Notes: generated by a model not told the origin, from the letters alone. A stretch of 64,000 nucleotides of DNA from Simmondsia chinensis (GCA_018398585.1 JAGTTD010000015.1:24571478-24635477); one strand, 5' to 3'. Counted from the stretch's first letter, positions 22,307-34,570 are shown. Translations and numbers: made by a program.

Positions 22307-23004
22307 TGTTGGGGGTCTAGACACCTAAACCCAATTCAAATCGACTACTTAAGCCAATATCAATGACAGATATAAATCACAGGGCACACCAATATCATCA
22401 AATATCAACAACGAAATAAATATGCGGAAATTAAATCCACACCAGATATAACGTGGAAAACCCTCCAGAGTAGAGGGGAAAAATGATGAGGCAAACCGAC
22501 AGCAAAATCCACCATGTAAAACAACAATTACAATGTTTATGATTTCAAGATGTTTGCCCTAACTTGAAACCTACAATCAAATTGAGCGACACAAGGATTA
22601 CCTCCCCAGGCCCGAGAACAATTGATTCTCCCGATCAATTAACTCCAATCAACGCCTAGAATAGCCCCTCCAAATTGCTCCAAGATCGAAATTCGATCTC
22701 TACCAATAAATATCAAAATTTCCGAACCAAACCATTGCCGTTCCTGTTCTCTCGATGCGCTGCCGCCTCTATTCTCTCTCTGGGTTGTCCAATACCTCAA
22801 CCCTCACGTTATTTCCTTTTGTGTTATTTGATGAGCCGCCACTCACGTCCCCCCCCCCCCCCCCCCCTCTTTTTTTTGGTGCTGCACATCCACTGCTTCT
22901 CTCTCATATATATATATATAATATTATTTAATATAACACTAATACTTATTTAAACGGGCCATAAAAACATGGGCTGGACTATTGTACATATTATGTACCC
23001 CACA
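22307..23004 (-). repeat. 5' LTR of the Tork-like copia element
   Basis: 698 bp, TG..CA ends, pairs with 17538-18235, followed by target duplication gtatg at 23005-23009. Confidence 0.95.
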
Positions 23005-23819
23005 GTATGTAATTATATTGTGAATAAGTGAAATTGTAAAGGAATTTATCATATTCAAATTGTTGAACATATTCGAGACATAATGCAGTCTTTAGCAAAA
23101 CTGGCAACCCAAACGCCTAAACAATCAAATGCCAAAACAATTTTATTCAATTGCAATTGAAAAATAAATTCATGCAATTCTACCGAAAATAGATTAGTAA
23201 AATTTGTTTAGAATTTTATTCTAGATCTCTATTTATCCTGATGGCGTGTTAGGGAAGTGGTGCCGGGCTAGTAGTGGAGGTTGCTGTCGAGGTGACGTAA
23301 AGAAGGGCTTATTTGCTCCATCTAATATTAATTAGTTTGAAAATAGAAGGGCTTGTATATTGAAATTTAACATATTCAAATTGTAAAGAAATTGTAAAGG
23401 AATTTAACATATTCAATTGCAGAACTTATTCAAGACATAATACAATCTTTAGCAAAACCTGCACCCCAAACGCCAAAACAATTCAATGTAATTAAACAAT
23501 CTTACTATATTTTCCAATTTGTAGCTGAAATTAAATTAAATTAGTCATTCCTCATGTGATGCACGTATGCATTTTATATTTTATACAACATACTTACAGA
23601 ACATTTAATATTATAGTACGTAGTCAAAATATACGGACAGTTAATCTATTTGACATAAAGAAACAAAAGATGAATGAAATTTGACTTACAATTTGTAACG
23701 TGATGAATTAGAGTCTCTTGCAAGAAACCATAACACGTACATGATGAAGAAGAGCATGATAGTTTTTGCTATGAACAATTCGATGTTGTTGATAACTGTC
23801 TGTTTTTATATATATAGAT

Positions 23820-24290
23820 TTTTTTTCAAGAGAGTATAATGAATTTGATTTTTTTTTTTTTTTTTTTTTGATTTTTTGATTTCAAAAAATTTCAAGATAG
23901 TATAAGGTGGAATTTGACTTGTTTTGAATAACTATTTATTTTAAATTTTTTTGTTTTTTTAAGAGAATATAACCTGAGATTTGATTTAATTTTTATTTGA
24001 TTTGTTTTTGATAACTGTTTGTTTTATTTTTTTTAAAACTTTTTTCAAGAGAGTATAACTTGGGATTTGATTTAGTTTTAATTTTTTTTATTTTTTTATT
24101 TCAAGAGATTTCAAGAGAGTATAAGGTGGAATTTGACTTATTTTGAATAACTTTTTTTTTTAAAGAGAATATAACTTGAGATTTGATTTGGTTTTTATTT
24201 GATTTATTTTTGATAACTGTTTGTTTTAATTTTTTTTTTCAAATTTTTTCAAGAGAGTATAACTTAGGATTTGATTTTTTTTTTCTTTCT
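23820..24290. repeat. Tandem repeat, period about 219 bp, of GAGAGTATAACTTGGGATTTG modules
   Basis: The phrase TTCAAGA(T/G)AGTATAAGGTGG recurs at 23891 and 24110. Between and after them are related GAGA(A/G)TATAAC(C/T)TGAGATTTG modules. Similar modules reappear at 30220-30410. No ORF. Confidence 0.65.
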
Positions 24291-24370
24291 TGATAAAAGC
24301 TAAGAAATTAGGATTTTAAGGATGGAAGGATTTGGAGTAAGCATAGAACTTTTACTTAATATATTAATAG

Positions 24371-26225
24371 ATTAAATACTGCATGAGTATTTATTATATA
24401 TCCATATTTATATAAATAAAATACTAAAAAAAGAATATTTATCAGAGTAATCATTGATCCATGGCGTAAGATACTGAAAAAAAATAAAATTTAAAAATTA
24501 CAAAAAACAAAAAGGAAAAGGAGATTTGATTTAGAATTGAGCGCTTAGATTTCAAAACAATCATATCCTTTTCACAACCCAAGTCAATCTGTAATAACTA
24601 ATCTAAATATAAAAATAATGAATACTTTAGAAAATATTTTAATTATTATAGGGGGCTGAAATTTTAAAATTTATCATGTAAATATTCAATGTATTAATAT
24701 ATACAATAAAAAGTTTTACATTTTGGGGATTTTTTCACTCAAATACTCTTAAATTATAAAATTTTTAAGTATTTATTGTAAAATTTCTTCAAATTTTTAT
24801 TAGAAACTTTTAATGTGAGGCTAATTATTGCAACATATTTGTCATATATTGTAATTATTTACCACATAATATTTTATAGTAAAAATTAATCAAATTTGAT
24901 AAAAATTTAAACATTTGTATATATTATATTAAATATTGCATGAGTATTTATTATATATCCATATTTAGATAAATAAAATGCTAAAAAAAGAATATTCATC
25001 AGAGTAATCATTGATCCACATCGTAAGATACTCAAAAAATAACATATAAAAATTACAAAAAATAAAAAGAAAAAAAAGATTTGATTTAGAATTGAGCGCT
25101 TAGATTTTAAAACTATTGTATCCTTTTCACAATCTAAGTCCATCTATAATAACTAATCTAAATATAAAAATAATGAATACATTAGAAAATATTTTAATTA
25201 ATATAGGGGACTGGAATTTTAAAATTTATATCATGTAAATATTCAATGTGTTAATATATACAATAACATATTTTAAGTTTTAGGAATTTTTCACTCAAAT
25301 ACTCTTAAATTACAAAATTTTTAAGTATTTATTGTAAAATTTCTTCAAATTTTTATTAGAAACTTTTAACATGAGACTAACCATTACAATATATATGTCA
25401 TATATTGTAATAATTTACCACATAATATTTTATAGCAAAAATTAATCAAATTTGATAAAAATTTAAACATGTGTATATTTTTTTTTTTTGATAATTGACC
25501 CATCGTGGGATTTTATTGAAAAGGCAGAAATGTACAATTTACAATCCGGTCATGAGATTTTAAGCAACAATCGATCCCAACAACACAAAAAAAAAACACC
25601 CGAACATCCCAAACCGAACGCCAAAAACACTCCAAAAAAACCAACAAAACACCCAAACCACCAAAAGCACCAACAAAAAGCCAGAAAAACACCCCAAGGA
25701 ATCCAAAAAAACACGAAAGCGCAAACAATGCTTAAAAAAATTTATATTAAATACCGCATGAGTCTTTATTATATATCTGTATTTATATAAATAAAATGCT
25801 TAAAAAAGATTATTCATCAGAGTAATCATTGATCCAAGCATAAGATACTGACAAAAATGAATTATAAAAATTACGAAAAATAAAAAGGAAAAAGAGATTG
25901 GATTTAGAATTGAGTGCTTAGATTTCAAAACAACCCGTATCTTTTCGCAATCAAGTCAATCTATAATAACTAATCTAAATATATAAAAAAAATGAATACT
26001 TTATAAAATATTTTAGTTAATATAGAGGACTGAAATTTTAAAATTTATCATGTAAATATTCAATGGGTTGATGTATACAATAAAATATTTTAAGTTTTAG
26101 GAATTTTTTTACTCAAATACTCTTAAATTATAAAATTTTCAAGTATTTATTATAAAATTTCTTCAAATTTGTATTAGTTATTAGAAACTTTTAACATAAG
26201 ACTAATTATATATGTTATACTAGTC
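24371..26225. repeat. Diverged tandem triplication, unit about 550 bp
   Basis: Three copies start with ATTAAATA(C/T)(T/C)GCATGAGT at 24371, 24928 and 25746. They run through AGAGTAATCATTGATCCA, TTGAGCGCTTAGAT and TCATGTAAATATTCAATG to the same AT-rich end. The second and third copies are separated by an inserted LINE fragment (25479-25741). No coding capacity was recognised. Confidence 0.8.
25479..25741 (-). mobile_element. 5'-truncated L1-type LINE 3' end with poly(A)
   Basis: On the minus strand the segment ends CCTTTTCAATAAAATCCCACGATGGG..TTATC followed by A12 (plus-strand T run at 25479-25490). An AATAAA-like signal just before a poly(A) tail fits an L1-type LINE 3' end. The 100-codon plus-strand ORF here is an artefact of it. 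Confidence 0.55.
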
Positions 26226-27530
26226 GTTTCCCATGCGATGTAGGGTTGATATTTATATTTTGAATGAATTTAATCATAATATATTTTGGAGCCGTAGATG
26301 TTGTAGTTGTGTATAAATTGTGTTAGTATAATAGTTATAACTTTCACCATATGTATCATAATTTTTTATAATACATTTGACCTTATTCAAATTTTTCTTA
26401 GTTTTCCATTATAGAGGGTTGTTGCCCACATATTTTTTGATATTTGTTCTCACTTTACTTAGTCGTAGTTTTAAATTTTCATTCAAGTGTTACTCTCGTA
26501 GCTCAATAAATTAATTAGACAATTCATATAGTAAATTATCATTTTATTTTAGTTGTTCCCATTTAGTTTTTTTTTCATATTTATTTTTTATACTGTTGAA
26601 AAGTTATGAAAGATTATTCATATAGACTCTCATTATTTTTAATTTTATTAAAGACACTCTTAAACTATTGATCATAATCAATATGACTCCGTAAACTTCT
26701 ATTTGCATCAAAGGGACCCCGAACAATTAACTAAGATCAATTCGATACCTGAATTTAAAAAAAAATTATCAGACACATGAAACACTTGAAAAATTTTAAA
26801 TAGAATTTAGTTTAGATATCCCAAGATTTGATAATATACTTTTCGATATCCAGAGGTGCCACATTAGCATAATTTAATAGAATCATAATAGAGTTATGGG
26901 GGTTTTGAAAGTTTAGGGTCCCTAAAAATATTTAAAAATCTTAGAACACATACAAAATATACTACCAAATGTAAGGATATTTGAACCTTTTTTTTATCTT
27001 TCATAAAATTTAAAATTATGGTTTCAAAATAATTTTTGTTAATAGTTCTTGGGACGTCTTTGATGTAATAAGAAAGTTGAGGGAGTTTCATTAATTTTAT
27101 TAATAATTTTGGGAGTGTATTTGATGAAAATAAAAGTTTAAGGGGTCACATATGCAAAATAATGGAAGTAATATTATTTACACCATTGTTTTTGAGTTAA
27201 ATTTGGTCCAATATTTCTTCTTTTAATTGCTATTATTTTTGTGTTATTATTACTTTATATTAAATACTGCTACTATATATTATTATTCTTGTGATACTTT
27301 GTACTCAATTATTTTGTTTTATTAAGGAATCAATTTGGAACATTATTTTACATTTGCAAATATTTGGCTTTTGATTTCTTAAAGGTCAGTTGACGTCTCA
27401 ATACAAATCGCATGTTGACCAAATTTAAAATCGAAAGAGAAAGGAAACTTGACTTGAAGAATCAAAAGATAAAGGAAATTTGACTTAAAATTTGTAACGT
27501 GATGAATTAAAATCTTTTGCAAGTAATCAT
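26226..27530. other. AT-rich intergenic DNA with a foldback-like pair of arms
   Basis: No gene seen. At about 26620-26760 and 27040-27160, opposing phrases (CATCAAAGGGACCCCG versus GGGACGTCTTTGATG) form weak inverted arms similar in style to the foldbacks at 11195 and 38886. Confidence 0.4.
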
Positions 27531-28347
27531 TGTTAGAATAACAACGCCAACAGTACGAACACAACAAAATTACAGCGAAAATACAGCAAAAAATACTGCA
27601 AAAAAATAGCAAAAATATTGCTAAAAATACTGTAAAAATACAGCAAAAATACTGTTAAAAAATACTGCAAAACTATAGCAGAAACACTACTCAAAACACT
27701 ATAACAAAATACAAGTAAAATTGAAAACCTGTAGTAAAAATCTACAGTAAAATTCTACAGAAAATTAGTAAAATTAGCAGTAAAATTCAGTGCCGGATTT
27801 TCAGTAATTACAGCGAGCGAACCCAGTAGAAATTGTAACAAAAATCGCAGCACTATTCAGTAAGATTTCAGCGAATAAAAATCTAAAAAACACAATGAGA
27901 AATTCACTTGAAATACCTAAAAACAGTAATCAAATGATACCGTAAGAGGAAAAGTAGATTAAAATACCGAAGATACCATGCTGTGGGAAATACCACCTTC
28001 CTAAAAGATGATTTGGCCGTTGCTTTGGTGCAAACAATTGTATTGGAGGCCGTCCTACAAGATTAACATGGTCCGACTCTTAACGTGCACTCGTTAATCG
28101 TCGGGTAACAGAGAGCGAGAACTTTGCCCGGAATCACGAAGAGAAAATGGCAAGAGGTAGAAGAACGAGGAAGAGAAGATGACTGGAATGATTAGCTGAT
28201 TTCTGAATGGTGAGAATGGTTTGATTTATAACAAAAATTGAAGAGGCAATAGTATTAATGTTAACCCAATAGCTGGTAACTTGCGTATTAAGGCTGATCC
28301 CTACAGTTAGTAACAATTATGGTTCCCACTATTTCTTCACCCATGAA

Positions 28348-29867
28348 AAAAGGAACAAAGGAACATATCAAGTGCCTCAAGGCCTCCCACCTACACAGGG
28401 TCTTGGGGGGGCGGATGTAAGCAGCCTTCCCCCTTCAGGGTGTTAACCTGAAGCGAGGCTGTTTTCCAGTGCCCCGAACCTGAGGGTGAGGACTTCGCAG
28501 GAGGTCACTGATGTGACTTATATTTACATATTTTATTCTTCATTCCCGCAATATATTTGGCTTTTACATGTGTGTTTTGTTGAAATCTAGGTACATTTTG
28601 GCTTAGCATACAACGGAACAAACAAAGGTTGAAAAGTCGCAGAATCAAACGTAATCGAGGCATAATTGAAGACTACTTTGAGAAACCCGACCACATGTGG
28701 AAAAGAATAACCAGTCGGGTTGTAATTTGGTAACCCAAATAGGTTTCCTGGATAGTTAATATATATATTTTATAATATTATATATTATATTATATTATAT
28801 TTATATAATATATTATACATATTTATGTGACGGGAGGAGAGAGGGGCCGCACTACACGCCGCTCGGCCACGTTTTGTTTAAATATTGAAAATCTAATTGT
28901 TTTAGGGAGATATTTTGCCACACCTCCTCTCATCCTTTCCTTCCCGAAGCCGCTACGAGTTCCAAAGGGTTCTCAAACGCCAAAGCATAGGTGGTCGGAG
29001 TACTGGGGGGAATCAAAGCATGGATCAACGTCAACATCAATTGGGGGAGTCTTCAAATATTTAGTTTTATCATTATTGCGTTCTTTCTTGGATTTCGTGA
29101 TATTTAGAACTCCTATTGAGGAGTAAACTTTTAGTTTAGGGATAAAAGACAGGTAGCTGTCCGTATCCCAGATTTATATTTTATTGTAAATAGCTTTTGT
29201 TATGTCATATACGCACCCCTGTGGGGAATTTATGATCGTTGTTTGGTTTTCTTTGTGTGAGCTTGTAGCCATGTTAAGACTTCCAAATTATTAGTGTTAG
29301 TCTACGGGCTTGTAGCCTAGACCATAACATAACCAGTTTTCACGCGTTGTTAGGGTTGAGGTTGTACCCAATCCTAAACACGATCTTTATACAATTAATA
29401 TTTGGTTAGGAGAGACAAAGGAATTAAGTAGTGCTAATGAGATAACCTATGCTACATGTAGGGGTGATATGATAGGTTATGCCTTTAGACTAGTTCATTA
29501 CCCTAAGCCCTAATTTAAATACTAACCCAGGCTTAGTGCTTGTAGCCTAAGCCTCCTAAACCATTGTTATAGTAGAATATAATGACGGGATATGTGTTAA
29601 ACTACCTTAAATTCACTTCCTAAACTAACCTCAATTGAATTGACACTTTTAGTTTATTGTCAGTTTTGCTATTTTAGTTAACAAATCATTTAAACCAGCT
29701 CAAAACTCGATTTCAACCACTCGTTAATAACAAAATCCAACTTAACTCCGATTCTCTGCGGATACGACCCGTATACCTGATTTAGCTATGACGATCTCGT
29801 ACGCTTGCGACTAAACGGTTTTAAAACACACATTTAAAATACATCAATCACCCATCCTGGCACGCAC
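28348..29867 (-). mobile_element. 5S rRNA-headed SINE split by a solo LTR, 14-bp target duplication
   Basis: tcttcacccatgaa flanks the unit at 28334-28347 and 29868-29881. The RTE 3' module occupies 28372-28480. The 5S head begins AGGAGGTCAC at about 28499-28508, is interrupted, and continues CCCATCCTGGCACGCAC at 29851-29867. Rejoining the flanks reconstitutes the expected module order, so the LTR landed after the SINE. Confidence 0.9.
28509..29846. mobile_element. Solo LTR, 1338 bp, inside the SINE
   Basis: Begins TGATGTGACTTATATTTAC and ends AAAATACATCA, with 5-bp flanks gtcac (28504-28508) and atcac (29847-29851), one mismatch. It contains CTCTGCGGATACGACCC near its 3' end, a phrase typical of Ty3-type LTR ends. 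A reverse-oriented relative lies in TIC110 intron 10. The 99-codon ORF at 28827-29126 has no recognisable domain. Confidence 0.8.
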
Positions 29868-30497
29868 TCTTCACCCATGAATTAATTCAAATTAGTTGTG
29901 GGGCATATACCCCTATAAACCCAACCATACCTCCTTAATTTGTCTATGTGGGATAGATGACTTTTTATTATTGTATTCTCAATGTGGGATGTAACTTTCT
30001 TACAATATTTAAGTTTAACTTGTATAATTTTTTCTAACAATCATAACACATATAGGATGAAGAAGATGTTGATAGTTTTCGCTATTGATAATTTGAATTT
30101 GTGGTAGATGATATGAATTTTTCAGTGCAAATTTTGGATTTTGGATTCATATGAAAGCGAAAGATATGAGCAAAAAGTGGGTTTGAATAGAGTAATGTGA
30201 GATGTGAATAATAACTATTTGTTTGGTTTTTTTTAAAAAGAGTGACATGGGATTTAATGATTTGTTTTTATCTTTTTTTATTTTTTTAAGAGATAAACGT
30301 GGGATTTGAATAATATTTGGATTTGTTTTTTTTGTTTTTTGTAGAGTATACGTGGGATTTGAGAGGTCCAGTTTTATTTTAGTTTTTTTGTTGAGAAAAC
30401 GTGGGATTTGTTGGGGTTTTTTTATTTATTTTTGACAGAAGCTTAAAAACTAGGATTTGAAGGATGGAGGAATTTGGAGTAAGTAAGAAGCTTTTAC

Positions 30498-30528
<31 letters not shown>

Positions 30529-30535
<7 letters not shown>

Positions 30536-31209
30536 GGTGAGAGTGTGAGAGGATTAAATCTTGACCGTTCGTCACAATGGACGGTCAAGATTAAAAAATC
30601 TTAATGTGACCCATTAAAAAAAAAATACCAACAATACCCTTCCCCCTCTCTCTCCTCTTTCTCCCTCCAGCCCTCCTCCACCTTCCTCCTCTATCTCTCT
30701 CCTCCCCCTGCAGCCGCCATCCACTGCCGACCCCCTAACACTGGCCATCGGCCCCCCCAAGGCCCCAAATACAGCATCCTTTCCCTTCTCTATCCTTCCA
30801 TCCTACACCCCCCCTCCCCCCCACCTCCCTCCATGGCTGCAGGGAGAGGGGAAGGAGGTGGCGGAGGGGGAAGGGTGTTGTATTTGTGGGTTGGGGACAA
30901 TCAACTACCGGTGGCAGGGGGAGGAGAGATAGAGGGGAGGGGTTGGAGGGGGGGGGGGGGGGTTGTGTTTGGGGGCTAGGGGCGGTCGAAGGTGGTGGTC
31001 GGTGGTGGGGGGTCGGCGGCAGGTGGCGGCTGCAGAGGGGGGAGAGAAAAAGAGCGGAGGGAAGTGGGGGAGGGTTGGAGGGAGAAGGAGGAGAGAGAGA
31101 GGGGAAGGTATTATGGATATTTTTTTTATTTTTTTAAGGGGGTTACATCAAGATTATTTAATCTTGGCTGTCTATTGTGACAGACGGTCAAGATTTAATC
31201 CTCTCATGA
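30529..31209. repeat. Foldback element with pyrimidine-rich then purine-rich halves, flanked by (TA)n
   Basis: Arms: ATGAGAGG..GTGAGAGGATTAAATCTTGACC on the left and GGTCAAGATTTAATCCTCTC on the right. The left interior (30640-30840) is almost pure C/T and the right interior (30840-31110) G/A, so a single strand would fold into one long hairpin. Flanking TA runs (30501-30530, 31208-31224) suggest insertion at TA repeats. The overlapping Gly/Arg-rich ORFs are composition artefacts. Confidence 0.65.
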
Positions 31210-31461
31210 TATATATATATATATCCCCAAAAAAATAATTTAACCAAGTCTTCTTAATTGAAGCATAAGCTGAACCCACCGTATAATCAAAGTTAGATGC
31301 ACCAAAATATCACAACATTTTCTTATAAAACGATGAGTGGTTGAGGTCCAAGACGTGCTGTTTGAATTTAGGTTCGCTCCCTAGTCGTGGTGAGTCTCTT
31401 TTGCACGTTTGTTTTGTTTTCATTTTTACGGCGACTACATCACACTTGTTATAAACAAAAT

Positions 31462-31986
31462 AAAGCAACCGAAAAACGAATTTTTCGATGCCTAGTTGGT
31501 ACTCCTACCCTAGGCTAATTCTACCATAAATGTGATTTCTTTGATGTAGTTCGGTATAGTGATGCGGATTTTGCCGGATACATAGTGGACCGAAAATTGA
31601 ATAGTGGTACTTGTCAATTTCTTGGTCATGCTTTGGTGTTATGGTTTAGCGAAAAGCAAAATTCCTTTGCTTTATCCACCGCCGAGGCCGAATGTGTTGC
31701 ATGTAGAAGTTGTGCTCAAATGTTGTGGTTAATGCATCAATTAAATGACTATAGTATTCATAGTGGCCATGTTTCTATTATTTGCGATAACACTAGTGCT
31801 ATATGTTTAACTAAAAGCCTGGCTCAACACTTTAGAACAAAGCATATTGAAGTTAGACATCATTTCATTTGTGATCATGTGCTTAAGGGAGATGTTATTG
31901 TGAAGTTTGTCCCTACCAATGATCAATTAGCGGACATTTTTACTAAACCTCTATGTGAAAATACCTTTTGTGATATTAGAACTTGA
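31462..31986 (+). pseudogene. Copia RNase H and pol C-terminus, SIRE/Maximus-like, detached fragment
   Basis: Reads KATEKRIFRCLVGTPTLG (31462 on), one stop, then YHKCDFFDVVRYSDADFAGY, SGTCQFLGHALVLWFS, LSTAEAECVACRSCAQMLW, CDNTSAICLTKSLAQHF, RTKHIEVRHHFICDHVLKGD and QLADIFTKPL, ending at the stop at 31984. This is the part of pol that comes immediately after ACPKESHL, exactly where the piece at 14590-17097 breaks off. No 3' LTR matching 10500-12370 was seen after it. Confidence 0.88.
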
Positions 31987-32448
31987 ATTGGCATGTGTAA
32001 TTTATCTACTTGACTTTGATTGTTTGTATCATTTATTTGCATTCAAAGATTAAGTTTCAATACTCTATATAAAATAGCTCCAATGGATCCAGCATTCTTA
32101 TCCCATTAATTGATATAGAATCTTGGACTATATATATATATGCTTACACTCAAATTCTTTTTCATAATTATAAACATTCATACTTTAATTATTTTTTAAA
32201 TTTATGAACATGCATGTATTAACTACATTAGTCCTACATGCATTAACCTTAATTTGTAAAATTCTTTATTTTACCCAGTTATAACAAGCATATATTCATA
32301 ATTTATTTGTTTATTATTATTAGTTTTGGCATCACCTCAGTGCTTGATTTCAACAACCATTTAAAATAAGGATTTTCCTTTTTGGCATCGCCTCAACATT
32401 TAGTTTTAACAACCACTCAAAAGAAGAATTTTCCTTTTTGGTATCACT
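31987..32448. other. Non-coding stretch after the RNase H fragment
   Basis: No gene. Contains two imperfect copies of TTTTGGCATC(A/G)CCTCA..CAACCA (about 32325-32362 and 32383-32415), which may be the decayed 3' end of the SIRE-like element. Confidence 0.4.
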
Positions 32449-32468
32449 TTAATGTCTAGTTTCAACAA

Positions 32469-33144
32469 CAACATCAACAACAACAGTCCCAGTGCCTTGC
32501 GGCTCCCGCATAACGCAGGGTCGGGGGGGGGGGGGGTGATGTAAGCAGCCTTACCCCTTCCGGCAGGAAAGGAGACTGTTTCCGGGGACCCCAAACCTGA
32601 AGTGGTTGAGTTCCTGCAGATAAACCACCAATCAATAACCGTGCATTAAAAAAACAAAGGAGAAGGAGAAGAAGAGGAAAAGGAGGAAGAAGAAGAAGGA
32701 GGATGGGCAAAGTCATGGGCTAAGCTAGCCTAAAAGTGCTACACTACAGGTTATGCTCGCCTACGGAACTTAGGCTACCAGCCACTCCCCGCCCTACTCT
32801 ACTCTGCCATCTCCGCTACTCTAATACAAGCCCTCCAACATGTCCTATCTAAGGCCATCTCCTCTCTTAGGTTTAGGTGGGTTAGGTTTTGACGAATCGT
32901 CTCCTGCTAGCTCTTCTTTGGTCTGCCCCTCCCTCTTTTGCTGATCGCTGTGTTGAGTTGTTCACACCTCCTGACTGGGGCTGAAGTCGATCTTCTGTTG
33001 ACATGTCCAAACCATCTTAGGCGTTGCTCCCTCAATTTGTCCTCTATCGAGGCTACACCCAGCTTACCTTGTATCACATCATTCCTAATCCTATCCTTTC
33101 TTGTGTGGCCACACATCCAACGTAGCATCTTCATCTCTACCATC
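32469..33144 (-). mobile_element. 5'-truncated RTE LINE with 20-bp target duplication
   Basis: Perfect 20-bp direct repeats at 32449-32468 and 33145-33164 (TTAATGTCTAG..CAACAA) bracket the element. On the minus strand it has [20 protein letters not shown] through [11 protein letters not shown] to RGRGRPKKS (33137-32907), the 3' UTR, and an AAC-type tail (plus strand 32469-32485). It retains only the C-terminal end of the reverse transcriptase. The 3' UTR shows a G run at 32524-32536. Confidence 0.93.
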
Positions 33145-33164
33145 TTAATGTCTAGTTTCAACAA

Positions 33165-34560
33165 TAATCTAAAATTGAAAAATTAATATGTGGAGAAATA
33201 TCATATGTTTGGCCAAGGAGCAAACATTTTCTTTTTAACGCAATAAAATTATATTTCTGTATATAATACATAACTATGTTAAAATTATGCCATAAACCGC
33301 ATTACCGTTGATTATATGATCTCTACAAATGTAATCCCATTTGAGTTTTGAATGTTGATTGGCCAAGGTTTCATTATCGAAGGGAGGGGGCATTAGTATA
33401 TTCAGGACATATGCCACATTTAGACTTATTATCAAAAGTGCATCTTTAGTCGCCAACGGCGAAAATTTCCGCCATCAAACACAGTCAAGTTCAACAAAGT
33501 TCGCTGCCATCTCTTGTAGAGAAGAAGCCGTTTTCAAAACTGAAAATAAATCTTGAGATTGTTAGGGAAATTTATAAAATAGGGTACTAAAAACAGTCAA
33601 CAGCCTCAAGGCGTGTAGCAAATTACTTTCCTTAAGACTTATTTCGTGGATATTGAAATAGTCTTGGGGATACAATGAAACCAAAAACAAAGTAAAGTAA
33701 GAGTGTAGAAAGGAAGGATTTTCGAGATTAAAGATTCAGATAATGATCAAGTGTTGTTTTTTTATATTCTACCAATCTTTAGAAAGGGGATATTTATAGT
33801 TTTTTAAGTGTCTTTCATAAAAATACACATTCACCCCAAAGATACCAAATTATCCTTTACTTATTTTAAAAATACACTGGCATTATTCAAGGTAATGGCA
33901 TTGGCAGTATCTTCTATCAATTCTTCTTTTATTCTTCAAAGCTCGGTTAATAACACAAATATTTGTGACTATTAGTCACATCAAGTCCTATCATTGACCT
34001 ATAAATAATATTTTCTACTCTATTAATAATCATAGTTATTAAACTTCCGATTTGAGTTTTAAAATCTTATGATTTCACAATCGTCGATCGATCCATATCC
34101 TAAATAGAATCTTACTATATGTTGTATTAAATGAATCTATTAGAGAGAATCATAATACGATTTTATGATTCTATTGATCCTACTAACACATACATAAAAA
34201 GTTTAATAGTAATAAATTCAAGCCTATATTGTAAATAAAAGTAATTTATTACCTTAAAGTAAAAGAAAGTCAAATTGAGTATTTATATACTCTCACGAAC
34301 TTCAATTATAACTTAGTTTTAAGTTGTAGCCTTAATATAAAGTTTGATTAACAATGTATCTTAAAAGTTCTCAAAATCATTTGCACATATAGTTACACAG
34401 ATACATAATATATAATGTATTGTCAAATTTGATTACATTTCTTAAATATACCATTGTAAGCTGAAGTATTATATAAAACTTTTGTAGATTATGTAAACAA
34501 ATTATAATATCAATAATAGTTATATTATACATGTAGTGAGACATTAAACCCTCCAAAGAC
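33165..34560. other. Intergenic region upstream of TIC110, no gene or element recognised
   Basis: AT-rich DNA without a supported ORF or termini of known repeats. It would contain the distal TIC110 promoter. Confidence 0.5.
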
Positions 34561-34570
34561 CCCCAATCTC

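Larger units (their letters stand above)
17538..23004 (-). mobile_element. Complete Ty1/copia retrotransposon, Tork/Tnt1-94-like, 5467 bp
   Basis: Two 698-bp LTRs (17538-18235 and 22307-23004) begin TGTTGGGGG and end CCCCACA. The element is flanked by the 5-bp target duplication gtatg (17533-17537 and 23005-23009). On the minus strand the order is 5' LTR, primer-binding site, gag, protease, integrase, reverse transcriptase, RNase H, polypurine tract, 3' LTR. By eye the LTRs differ at roughly 40-50 positions, mostly transitions, so this is not a very recent insertion. Coding regions carry several stops and frameshifts. Confidence 0.97.
27531..30039. mobile_element. LTR-type insertion (probably a solo LTR) with atcat duplication, containing further insertions
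   Basis: Begins TGTTAGAATAACAACGCC and ends TTTTTTCTAACA. It is flanked by atcat at 27526-27530 and 30040-30044. The host sequence to each side (GCAAGTAATCAT | AATCATAACACA) matches the uninterrupted relative at 23722-23740. After subtracting the nested SINE and inner solo LTR, about 1 kb remains, with no internal domain, so a solo LTR is the simplest reading. The stretch near 27540-27850 is full of ACAGCAAAAATACTG repeats. Confidence 0.7.

Noticed and set aside
23853..23869. Homopolymer T, A and C runs throughout (for example 5730, 18079, 22850, 56184)
   Set aside because: Simple-sequence slippage or poly(A) relics; only the recurrent runs inside the RTE/SINE module seemed informative.
28827..29126. 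99-codon ORF
   Set aside because: Lies wholly inside a solo LTR; no similarity recognised.
30886..31238. Glycine/arginine-rich ORFs
   Set aside because: They come from the purine-rich half of a foldback element; no domain and no codon structure.
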